In this document: positions 1 through 8,190 of the stretch, in pieces
How positions within the stretch are numbered: the stretch's first letter is position 1
Layout of the letters: every line of letters begins with the position of its first letter
Origin: Pyrinomonadaceae bacterium
Lineage (GTDB): Bacteria; Acidobacteriota; Blastocatellia; Pyrinomonadales; Pyrinomonadaceae
Assembly: GCA_021228405.1 (NCBI GenBank)
Contig: JAJQRF010000003.1
Span: 275,581 to 339,580, forward strand
Reading direction: 5' to 3'
Length of the DNA: 64,000 nucleotides
Made by a program: the position numbers and the translations under genes
Notes under the pieces: generated by a model
Seen by the model: only the letters and a program-made list of their open reading frames with translations
Databases searched by the model: none
Told to the model about the DNA's origin: nothing

Positions 1-2
1 TT

Positions 3-1166
3 TCAAAGATAAAGCAACGCTGGTGGCTGATGGCGATGCTCGGGTTGTTGTCGCTCGGAGTGTTAGGCTCAACGCTCAAATATCTGGATGAAGATGCCAA
101 GGCTCAAATCGCCAAACGCAGTGCCGCCACGCCTTTGAAACCGCACGAGGAATCTTTGCTCAACGCGGTCAATCCGTTTCTGCCCGCGCCTTCGCCAACC
201 GCCACACCGCAACTTACAAAAGAATACATTTATGCCGGTTCGCGCCTGCTCGCCGTGGAAGATGCCAATGCCAACGCTTCGGCACCTGCCGATCTCGCCA
301 TCTGGCGACCTTCAACCGGTTACTGGTGGGTGATGGGCAGTGCGAACTCTCAGCAGGTCGGCGTGGCGTGGGGCGTTTCCTCGGACAAGACCGTGCCGGG
401 CGATTATGACGGCGACGGCAAGACGGATTTTTCGGTCTATCGTGCCGACAATCCGGCAACACCCGAAAACGAATGCGCGAGCGGCTGCAATTGGTATATT
501 CAGAACAGTAGCAACGGTGCTTTGACGGCTTACAACTTCGGTCTCAACACGGACGAACTCGCCCCGGCGGATTACGACGGCGATGGGCGCACCGATCCGG
601 CAGTTTACAGAAACGGCACTTGGTATATTCTCAAAAGCTCGGATGCGGCAATGCTCACAGTCGCTTTCGGCGCGGCGGGCGATAAACCCGTCGCGGCGGA
701 TTATGACGGCGACGGGAAAGCCGATCCGGCAGTCTGGCGCGACGGCACTTCTCCGAATTCGGCGAACTTCTACATTTTGCGCAGCAGCAGTAATCAATTC
801 CAGTCTCAACAGTTCGGAACGACGGGCGACGTGCCTGTTCCGGCGGACTATGACGGCGACGGCAAGGCGGACTTCGCACTGAGACGCGGCGCGAGTTGGG
901 TATTCATCTATAGCACAAATGCAAACAACACCCAAACGACGATTGCGTGGCAATCAGCAAGCGACAAAGCCGTGCCGAACGATTACGACGGCGACGGCAA
1001 AGTGGACATTGCGGTGTGGCGCGGCACGGAATCATCGCCGGGCGCAGGCGATGTCGGCAAATGGTTCATCAGACAAAGCAGCAAGATCAGCACGGCACAA
1101 GAAACCCGACAAGAATCGTGGGGCACAACCAATGACATCCCCGTCCCCGCTTTTTATCGGCGTTAA
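3..1166 (+). CDS. FG-GAP/VCBS repeat surface protein (5' end cut by window)
   Basis: Probable secreted or cell-surface beta-propeller protein of unknown ligand. Five copies of a DYDGDGK(T/A/V)D calcium-binding-like loop, each followed by a (S/A)V(Y/W)R-type strand, recur every 50-60 residues in the second half of the protein. The first ATG is at 30, but the frame stays open to the left edge and the codons before it read SKIKQRWWL. These supply the positive n-region of a signal peptide whose hydrophobic core is LGLLSLGVLGST. The true start is therefore probably just outside the window. A Pro/Ala-rich linker follows the signal. The repeats match those at the C-terminus of the protein at 8191-10383, so the two are paralogous in this region. 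Function beyond adhesion or cell-surface binding cannot be stated. Confidence 0.85.
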   Translation, partial: SKIKQRWWLMAMLGLLSLGVLGSTLKYLDEDAKAQIAKRSAATPLKPHEESLLNAVNPFLPAPSPTATPQLTKEYIYAGSRLLAVEDANANASAPADLAIWRPSTGYWWVMGSANSQQVGVAWGVSSDKTVPGDYDGDGKTDFSVYRADNPATPENECASGCNWYIQNSSNGALTAYNFGLNTDELAPADYDGDGRTDPAVYRNGTWYILKSSDAAMLTVAFGAAGDKPVAADYDGDGKADPAVWRDGTSPNSANFYILRSSSNQFQSQQFGTTGDVPVPADYDGDGKADFALRRGASWVFIYSTNANNTQTTIAWQSASDKAVPNDYDGDGKVDIAVWRGTESSPGAGDVGKWFIRQSSKISTAQETRQESWGTTNDIPVPAFYRR

Positions 1167-1200
1167 TTATTATTAGGGCAAAGAAACAAAATTAAAAAAT

Positions 1201-4200
1201 ATGAAGAAACCAATTATTTATCCAGAGATCACAAAAATGTTCAAATTAAATGATATAAATTTTGTCTTCGTCAGAAACTCATTATTTGTTTTCACAATAA
1301 TTTTCATTTCAGTATTTACGATTTTTGGTCAATCGCAGTATCAAGTGCCGCAGGGTGCATCGTCCGCCAATACGACTCCCGGAACGCCGTCGGGAGCTTA
1401 TCTTTTAAACGGATTTGAGTCTGTCAATCCATTCTCGGGAAAAGTTAATTTTTCGATGCCGCTTTTTAAGATCGGTGGTCGCGGCAGTGCCGGGTATCCG
1501 ATTAATCTAACGATCGAGCGCAACTGGACGATCACACACGATGTGAACGATCCTAATTTTTATCAGGAATCTTCGGAATTGTATCCGATTACGCACAGAT
1601 ACACTCCCGATGACGGAACGGGATTTGTCGGAAATCAAAGCACCAGCACAATGCCCGGTTTTATCGGTGTGTTAAGAGGAAACCGCATCGGGCGAAATCA
1701 TTTATATAACTTATGCGACAATCTGCCTTGTTACGACATAACGCTGACAACCTTAACATTTATTCAACCCGACGGAACCGAAACCAATTTTCGGGATGTT
1801 CTAAAAAGCGGAAAAGCGACCGCATCATATGATACAAATTTGTCACGCGGCACCGATTGGGTTTCCACTGACGCATCGGGCACAACTTTTAAATCGGATA
1901 CGACAATTTCAGATATTCGTCTCAAAGGGCAAATGCAGGACGGATTTTTCTATCCGAGCGGGGTTCTAACTTTGCCGAACGGGACGAAATACAGAGTCCA
2001 AAACGGACAGGTCACCGAAATCACCGATGTCAACGGCAACAAGGTTGATCTCAATACGGATTCGCTTGGAAGAGAATATACAAGCTCAATAAATTATAAT
2101 CCGAGTCCGACCGTTGATTTTGAAAGAGTTTTTAATCTCAAAGGAATAAATGGAGCGAACCGCCCGTTAAAGATCAATTACTCGCATCTTCAGCACAGCC
2201 TTTCATCCGGTTTTGCTCTAACCGATTTGTGGGAATTGTTTTCCATCTTCAGACCCGAAGGAATGCCGAATTCTCCATACAATCCGGTCGTCGCCAGTTC
2301 CGTGGTTTTTTCGGATAATTCAAGATACGAGTTTCGGTATAACAATTTTGGTGAACTGACGGAGATCATAATGCCGACCGGCGGACGCATCGAATATGTT
2401 TGGCAGTCGGCACCCGGTGTTTTCGGAACGCAGGAAGAACCGACCGTCACTCCCGCTTCCAGAGTTCCGCCGGATGATAAACCAAATTTGAAAGTGTATC
2501 GAAGAGTCGAGAAAAGAAGAATTTATGAAAACAATCAACTGCAAAACGAAACGATTTACAGTCAGCCCGTCTATTTAGCCGACAATACCAGTTTGGTCAC
2601 GGTCGATACATATGCCAAAGAAAATAACACTCTAGTGTTAAAGAGCAAGTCCAAACATTATTATTTCGGACAAGCCGTTCCCGATCTATCTTTGGGCTAT
2701 TCTCCATATGAACAAACTTATCTTTACGGCAGAGAATTAAGAACGGAAGTTTATGATTCGACCGGAACGAATATCGTTCAAAGAAAACTACAGAATTGGT
2801 ATCAAACGCCGCCGAGCTGGTGGACTGAAAGCGCGGCAACCGCACCGTCGAATGATACGAGGCTGGGAGGCACGGTTTCAATTACATTTGAAAACGGGAA
2901 AGCCTTGGCAACTTTATCGAAGAGCGTTTTTGACGAAAGCGGTCACAGCGACCCTTCGTATTTCTCTCATCTTAACGTCAAAAGAACCGAGAGTTACCAT
3001 TACAAGAGTTTAGATTTTAACAGTGCCAAAACAGCGGATTTTCAAACTATCGCCGCATTGTTTACGACGGCTGATCTGGCATCGGTGTCGGAAACCGATT
3101 ATTCATATAATGCTGATTACAAAAATCGCGGAATACTCGGACTTACAACCGAAACAAGAGTTTTGAATCCGTCGAATCCTTCCGATATTTTATCGAAAAC
3201 ACAATCTAAATACGACGAAGCGGCATATCCTTTGATCGATCCGGGCAGTGCGACCGGATATGAAACGCCGACGGGTGCGAATGCCGAATTACGCGGAAAC
3301 GTGACCACCACACGGACGTGGGTTAAGGAAACCGATACGTGGCTCGAAACACACGCTCAATATGATAAATTCGGTAATCAGCGAAAGGCTTGGGACATCA
3401 GCGGCGATCCGAGCCGATTTACCGAAACCGAATATAGTGCAGATTATCAGTATGCTTACCCGACGAAAGTGATCACGCCTGCCCCAAGTGACGGCGTTCA
3501 CGGCACAAACCAAGGTACGTGGTCGGAAACAACGTATGATTTCGACACCGGACTTACATTAACAACGAAAAACGAATTCGGGCAGATTGTTGCTACAGAA
3601 TATGATTCAAATCTTCGTCCGATCAGGGTTTACGGTCAGAATTACGCGACTCCCGAAACACAGACAATTTATGGTCAACCGGACTCTTCCGGTCAGCTTC
3701 CTGCCAATCAGCGGTTCATTAAGGTCAGAAAACAGGTCGATGAAACGAATTGGGATGAAGCCGTGACTTGGCTCGACAGTCTCGGCAGAACCGTTTTAAC
3801 GACGGCGACCGACTCGCAGGGAGAAATATCGACGCAAACAAAATATGATTCGTTGGGACGTATCGAGATGGTCACGTCACCTTATCGGCAGAACGATCCG
3901 ATCTATTGGAGTAAAACGAGATATGACGAGTTGGGAAGAGCGGTCGAAACCTTTGCGCCGACGACCGATCCGGTCAATAATCCCGGCACGAGTAACGGTT
4001 TGACTTCATTCGATATTTCGACGGTCAGCGGATACGTCGGCACGGTCGTCACGACCAAAGACGCGTCGGGCAGAAAATCACGCTCGATCACGAATGCGCT
4101 CGGACAACTCATCAGAGTTGATGAGGCGACCGCCACCGGCGGAACTGCCGATGCCGACCTCGGAACACTGGCTTCGCCGAATCAGCCGACCTATTACAAA

Positions 4201-6819
4201 TATGACGTTTACGGGAAAATGGTGAAAGTTCAGCAAGGTGTCCAGAGTCGGTATTTCCAATACGATTCACTCGGACGGATGATCCGTGTTCGTCAACCGG
4301 AACAGCAGGTTAATACGAATCTTCCTGCAACTCCGAGCGTCGAAAACAACACTCAGTGGACGGCAGGCTCTATTTACGACATATTTGGTAACGTCATCCG
4401 CACGACAGATGCTAACGGCACTAATACGATCAGCGAATACGACAAAGCGAATCGTATAATAAGACGATGCTATACAAAGCCGAATATCGTAACCACGGCA
4501 ACAAAATGCGATCAGCTTTCAAGCGGTCAGAACGGGCAATTAAGCGTCACGACCCCGCCCGTTGAATATTTTTATGACGGCTACGGGTTGGATACCGTGC
4601 CGCCGGCGACGAACAATTATGCGAAAGGAAAGCTCACGAAAGTCGCGTCGAGCATTTCCGAAACACGTTACACAACATTTGACCAATTTGGCAGACTTCT
4701 GCAATCACAGCAGATCACGGATGGGCGCACTTTTACATCGGGTTATCAATACGATTTTGGCGGAAGGCTCGTTGAAGAAACATATCCGTCGGGACGCGTG
4801 GTTAAAAACTTGTTTGAAGCTGACGGTGATCTGTTGAAGGTCGAGAGCCGGAAAATCACAGCAGATGTTTTCCGCACCTTTGTTTCCAATTTTTCTTATA
4901 CCGCTTCGGGCGGCATTTCGCAGATGAGATTGGGCAATGGGCGATGGGAAACGGCGAAATTTAATAATCGTCAACAAGTGACCGAACTCGGACTCGGAAC
5001 GTCGGCGGCAGACACAAGCCTTTGGAAAGTCGCTTATGGTTACGGCGAACTCGATGACAATGGGAATGTTGACCAAACCAAAAACACGGGCAACATAGCC
5101 AAGCAGACGGTTAGTTTCAATGGACTTGCACAACCGTTCGTCCAAACTTACAAATACGATTCGCTATACAGAATCACCGAAGCGAAAGAAACGTCTAATA
5201 ATCAAACCAACTGGACGCAAGGTTGGAGCTATGACCGTTACGGCAACCGCATCGGATTCACTCAGAATATCAACGGCGTGACAAGTAATCTTACTCCGAC
5301 GGTTGATGCCAATACCAACCGTTTTACCGCCGGACAAGGTTTCGTATATGACAAAAACGGCAATATTACGGCAGATGTTGATTATACGGAAACCAGAAGT
5401 TTCACCTTCAACGGCGATAACAAACAAGTCGAAATTCTCAAGAACGGCGCGGTTATCGGCAAATACTTCTATGACGGCGAAGGCAAGCGCGTCAAAAAGA
5501 CAACCAATCTAGAAACGACTATCTTCGTTTACTCAAGCGGAAAACTCGTTGCTGAATACTCAACCAAGCTAGCAAATAACCCGTCAACGAACTATGTGAC
5601 GACCGATCATTTAGGAAGCCCAAGAGTCATCACGAACGAACTCGGGCAAATAAAATCCCGACGCGACTTTCTCCCATTCGGCGAAGAATTGGGAGAGAAC
5701 GTCGGAAGCCGCACATCCGCCCTCAAATACGGCGCGGCGGATGAGGTCAGACAACGCTTTACGGGTTATCAGAAAGACACTGAAACCGGCTTAGACTTTG
5801 TCGAAGCCAGAATGTATCACAATCAGCACGGTAGATTCACGGCAGTTGATCCGCTACTAGCATCGGGTAGATCAGATAATCCGCAGACGTTTAATAGATA
5901 CAATTATGTTGTAAATAATCCCATTGTGTTAATTGATGAGAAAGGTCTATATCCTGTGTATTTTCTTGACAGGAATGGGTCTAGAACCTACTCGATAGTT
6001 AAAAAGACAAAGGAGTGGCAACGTTACGAAGGACCCGAAGATAAATTTATTTCAGTAGCAGAGGATTTAACAAAGGGTAAGTTAATTAGCGTAACAAAAA
6101 ACAGAATTACCGTTCATTCTTTCAGTTTTGGGAGCGATGAAAATGCAAAGAGAAGTGCAGAAAATTTCAATGAATTAGATTCAAATCAAAAGAAATTAAT
6201 AGCTTCTCTTGCAATGAATTCATCTCAGAAGGGTAAGCTAGTCGCGGTGCTTGCAGGGGGGGCTGTATTGGTTGGCACGGGAGTAGGGTTTTACCTGTAT
6301 GCTGCCGGTGCAACTACTGGAACATTAATTAATCTTGGGATTGCTGGACAGGAATTTGCAAAAAGAAATCCACAAACGGTTCAACAACTTGGAGATTTTC
6401 TAGCAAAGCCTGCTCCTCAAGGTCTTATTCTAAACTTAGGCGGAAATGTTAGTGACAAAGCTGCAAATAATATTGTAAATATAAATAGCTTAGTAAATTC
6501 TACATCAAGGTCGGGCAGCGAAATACCAAATTTAATTCAAGGAAACGCTTCTAACATTCAAAAACTATTTGAATCATCTCAGTGGGCTGGTCAGAAAGTA
6601 GGAGTAATTCAATCCAGTAATTTTACTGGTGTCAACATGGATTGGAACCGATTTGCTCAGGGAGCGTATAATATCTTAGAAAAAAATGGTCAAATAAGGC
6701 TTGGGTTACATGGAATCTCAGCAGAAACCATTAACAATACTATAATTCCTGCGCTTCGTAATGCAGGATTTACAAATGTAAATGTTTATAACAACACTTT
6801 TGTTACGGGGCTTAGATAA
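1201..6819 (+). CDS. RHS/YD-repeat polymorphic toxin
   Basis: A 1872-residue RHS-repeat protein. A hydrophobic stretch near residues 25-45, ending in FTIFGQ, looks like a Sec signal; an alternative start is Met13. The middle is a long array of YD-type repeats (YDSLGR, YDELGRA, YDKFGN, YDRYGNR) expected to form the RHS cocoon shell. The conserved core end is at about residues 1545-1580 (GRFTAVDPLL, then NRYNYVVNNP), after which sequence becomes AT-rich and unlike the core, as in toxin tips of this family. The tip of about 290 residues has a hydrophobic Gly/Ala segment near 1680-1705 and a C-terminal domain I do not recognise. The next gene begins 3 nt after the stop and is the natural immunity candidate. 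A homologue of the last 60 residues sits stranded at 7539-7721. Confidence 0.9.
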   Translation: MKKPIIYPEITKMFKLNDINFVFVRNSLFVFTIIFISVFTIFGQSQYQVPQGASSANTTPGTPSGAYLLNGFESVNPFSGKVNFSMPLFKIGGRGSAGYPINLTIERNWTITHDVNDPNFYQESSELYPITHRYTPDDGTGFVGNQSTSTMPGFIGVLRGNRIGRNHLYNLCDNLPCYDITLTTLTFIQPDGTETNFRDVLKSGKATASYDTNLSRGTDWVSTDASGTTFKSDTTISDIRLKGQMQDGFFYPSGVLTLPNGTKYRVQNGQVTEITDVNGNKVDLNTDSLGREYTSSINYNPSPTVDFERVFNLKGINGANRPLKINYSHLQHSLSSGFALTDLWELFSIFRPEGMPNSPYNPVVASSVVFSDNSRYEFRYNNFGELTEIIMPTGGRIEYVWQSAPGVFGTQEEPTVTPASRVPPDDKPNLKVYRRVEKRRIYENNQLQNETIYSQPVYLADNTSLVTVDTYAKENNTLVLKSKSKHYYFGQAVPDLSLGYSPYEQTYLYGRELRTEVYDSTGTNIVQRKLQNWYQTPPSWWTESAATAPSNDTRLGGTVSITFENGKALATLSKSVFDESGHSDPSYFSHLNVKRTESYHYKSLDFNSAKTADFQTIAALFTTADLASVSETDYSYNADYKNRGILGLTTETRVLNPSNPSDILSKTQSKYDEAAYPLIDPGSATGYETPTGANAELRGNVTTTRTWVKETDTWLETHAQYDKFGNQRKAWDISGDPSRFTETEYSADYQYAYPTKVITPAPSDGVHGTNQGTWSETTYDFDTGLTLTTKNEFGQIVATEYDSNLRPIRVYGQNYATPETQTIYGQPDSSGQLPANQRFIKVRKQVDETNWDEAVTWLDSLGRTVLTTATDSQGEISTQTKYDSLGRIEMVTSPYRQNDPIYWSKTRYDELGRAVETFAPTTDPVNNPGTSNGLTSFDISTVSGYVGTVVTTKDASGRKSRSITNALGQLIRVDEATATGGTADADLGTLASPNQPTYYKYDVYGKMVKVQQGVQSRYFQYDSLGRMIRVRQPEQQVNTNLPATPSVENNTQWTAGSIYDIFGNVIRTTDANGTNTISEYDKANRIIRRCYTKPNIVTTATKCDQLSSGQNGQLSVTTPPVEYFYDGYGLDTVPPATNNYAKGKLTKVASSISETRYTTFDQFGRLLQSQQITDGRTFTSGYQYDFGGRLVEETYPSGRVVKNLFEADGDLLKVESRKITADVFRTFVSNFSYTASGGISQMRLGNGRWETAKFNNRQQVTELGLGTSAADTSLWKVAYGYGELDDNGNVDQTKNTGNIAKQTVSFNGLAQPFVQTYKYDSLYRITEAKETSNNQTNWTQGWSYDRYGNRIGFTQNINGVTSNLTPTVDANTNRFTAGQGFVYDKNGNITADVDYTETRSFTFNGDNKQVEILKNGAVIGKYFYDGEGKRVKKTTNLETTIFVYSSGKLVAEYSTKLANNPSTNYVTTDHLGSPRVITNELGQIKSRRDFLPFGEELGENVGSRTSALKYGAADEVRQRFTGYQKDTETGLDFVEARMYHNQHGRFTAVDPLLASGRSDNPQTFNRYNYVVNNPIVLIDEKGLYPVYFLDRNGSRTYSIVKKTKEWQRYEGPEDKFISVAEDLTKGKLISVTKNRITVHSFSFGSDENAKRSAENFNELDSNQKKLIASLAMNSSQKGKLVAVLAGGAVLVGTGVGFYLYAAGATTGTLINLGIAGQEFAKRNPQTVQQLGDFLAKPAPQGLILNLGGNVSDKAANNIVNINSLVNSTSRSGSEIPNLIQGNASNIQKLFESSQWAGQKVGVIQSSNFTGVNMDWNRFAQGAYNILEKNGQIRLGLHGISAETINNTIIPALRNAGFTNVNVYNNTFVTGLR

Positions 6820-6822
6820 TTA

Positions 6823-7530
6823 ATGTATAGTTTTTCAACAGTTAACGAAAATCTTGGAGTTTCAACTTTGTATCATTCATTTAATGACAGTGCGCTTTGT
6901 ATTGTTATCGAGAAAAGTGAGTGGAATTCATCACAAAAAAAAGATAAGAGCGGGTTTGATAAATTATTGCTTGAATCTTTTCAATCAATAAAATTGGAAA
7001 CATCTATTAGTAAAATTCCGACAGAGTTTGCCAATACATTAGATTCCCTTCTTCGAGAGCAGAATATAAAAACTGGACAAAATGAAAATACTGTAAATTT
7101 TACAGGGGTTGCATTAACAAAAAATAAGATTTTTGTTTGTACCGCAGGTGTTTGTCGGATTCATCTAGTTAGTAAAAATAAATTATTGCGATTTAGTAAG
7201 GATCACAATTTTGTGAACGACTTTTTAGATGCCACGAATCAGCAACTAAATTTAAACTATGAGAAAGACTCTTCCTTATTTCTTTCACAAACCAGAATGT
7301 TAGGAAGTATCAATCCCGATAATAAGCCGCCTGAAACAGTTCAATGGGAAGTGGAAGACAGTTACAAAATTTTGATTTGCTCAACAACATACCATCAATT
7401 TCGGAATCCTATTGAATATGTGGATTCATTCTTAAGCTCAGATTTACTAAACATGAACGAAAATGAAACAAAAATTGGTGGTTTTTTAGCCATTATCAAA
7501 AGGACAAATGAGGACTATCTTGAATTCTAG
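6823..7530 (+). CDS. PP2C-like protein, candidate immunity protein
   Basis: A 235-residue protein starting 3 nt after the RHS toxin stop and sharing its low GC, so probably cotranscribed with it; this position is typical of the cognate immunity gene. The segment around residues 100-130 (GVALTKNKIFVCTAGVCRIHLV, then a DHN after RFSK) follows the PP2C pattern of a buried beta-strand, a GDSR-like turn and an LTxDHS-like segment. ICSTTYH near residue 187 sits where PP2C enzymes have LCSDGL. The metal-binding aspartates are replaced at both places, so a catalytically dead PP2C fold is likely if the match is real. No signal peptide is visible. The PP2C reading is inference from pattern; an unrelated immunity fold is possible. 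Confidence 0.6.
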   Translation: MYSFSTVNENLGVSTLYHSFNDSALCIVIEKSEWNSSQKKDKSGFDKLLLESFQSIKLETSISKIPTEFANTLDSLLREQNIKTGQNENTVNFTGVALTKNKIFVCTAGVCRIHLVSKNKLLRFSKDHNFVNDFLDATNQQLNLNYEKDSSLFLSQTRMLGSINPDNKPPETVQWEVEDSYKILICSTTYHQFRNPIEYVDSFLSSDLLNMNENETKIGGFLAIIKRTNEDYLEF

Positions 7531-7538
7531 AAAAGTAA

Positions 7539-7721
7539 AAGAGTTTAGATGCTTTTACCCGAGAAGCGTTTAATGTTATGGAGAAAGGAGCTAAACTTTC
7601 TCTGAGTATAGATGGGGCAAATAATATCCAAGTAATAAATAACCAAATTATACCAGCACTTCAGAAAGCAGGATTTTCTCAAGTATGTGTCTATGAAAAT
7701 CTGGTTACTGCTGTCAGGTAA
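7539..7721 (+). pseudogene. Orphan remnant of a second RHS toxin tip
   Basis: An open stretch of 60 codons with no start codon at its head. Its translation aligns end to end with the last 60 residues of the RHS toxin at 1201-6819: EAFNVMEKG matches GAYNILEKNG, NNQIIPALQKAGF matches NNTIIPALRNAGF, and both end in a VY-N-V-T-(A/G)-(V/L)-R tail. The DNA is well diverged, so this is a related tip rather than a recent duplication. Displaced tips without a core downstream of an RHS gene are known from tip exchange in this family. It lacks a start and is preceded by an in-frame stop at 7536. Confidence 0.75.
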
Positions 7722-8190
7722 TATGACATTTTTTCATAACTGTTTGAAATAGTGACAAAGACGACACTTTATTTTATTGACCCGACCTGTCGTGATTTAT
7801 TGTGTTACTGCAAGTTTGATTTGAGCCAGCTTAATAATGATTCACCCTATCGAATATATTAAAAGAAGACAGCGTCTCCCACACCGCTGTCCTCCCGTTG
7901 AGCAATGAACATTTAATCATCGCTCATTTTGCCGCTCCACAAGGCGCAGAATCGGCAAATCAGTTGCTATTTTTAAGACCGGGTAAATATCCTGAACACC
8001 GCTTCATTGAGTGTTCCCGGTTTTGATACCCCTTGAGCGTCAGATGCAACGTATTCAGTCCTGTTCATCGTGTAAATCGCCTTTCTGCTTTCAAGTTCGT
8101 CAGAAATCACAGGAGTTCGTTAAGATTCGGGCTTTTTCCGAGTGATCTGAACAAACTCCTGTGCATCGGCATTTCATTAGTTTCGTATCA
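7722..8190. other. Intergenic region between convergent units
   Basis: About 470 bases between the RHS toxin remnant and the convergent delta-60 protein gene. The only clear structure is the long imperfect hairpin at 8109-8162. A 32-codon minus-strand reading frame beginning near 8068 has no recognisable product, and I do not call it. Confidence 0.6.
8109..8162. terminator. Long imperfect hairpin, possible bidirectional terminator
   Basis: The outer arms ACAGGAGTT(C)GTT and AACAAACTCCTGT pair with one mismatch, and the inner AGAT-CGG / CCG-ATCT continues the stem around a GCTTTTT loop. It lies between convergent genes, 28 nt from the stop of the delta-60 protein. There is no T-tract after the stem, so a REP-like or small mobile hairpin is an alternative. 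Confidence 0.45.

Noticed and set aside
312-953. Large minus-strand frames within the FG-GAP repeat genes
   Set aside because: Repeats with GACGGCGACGG-rich DNA create open antisense frames; the plus-strand reading has signal peptide and repeats.
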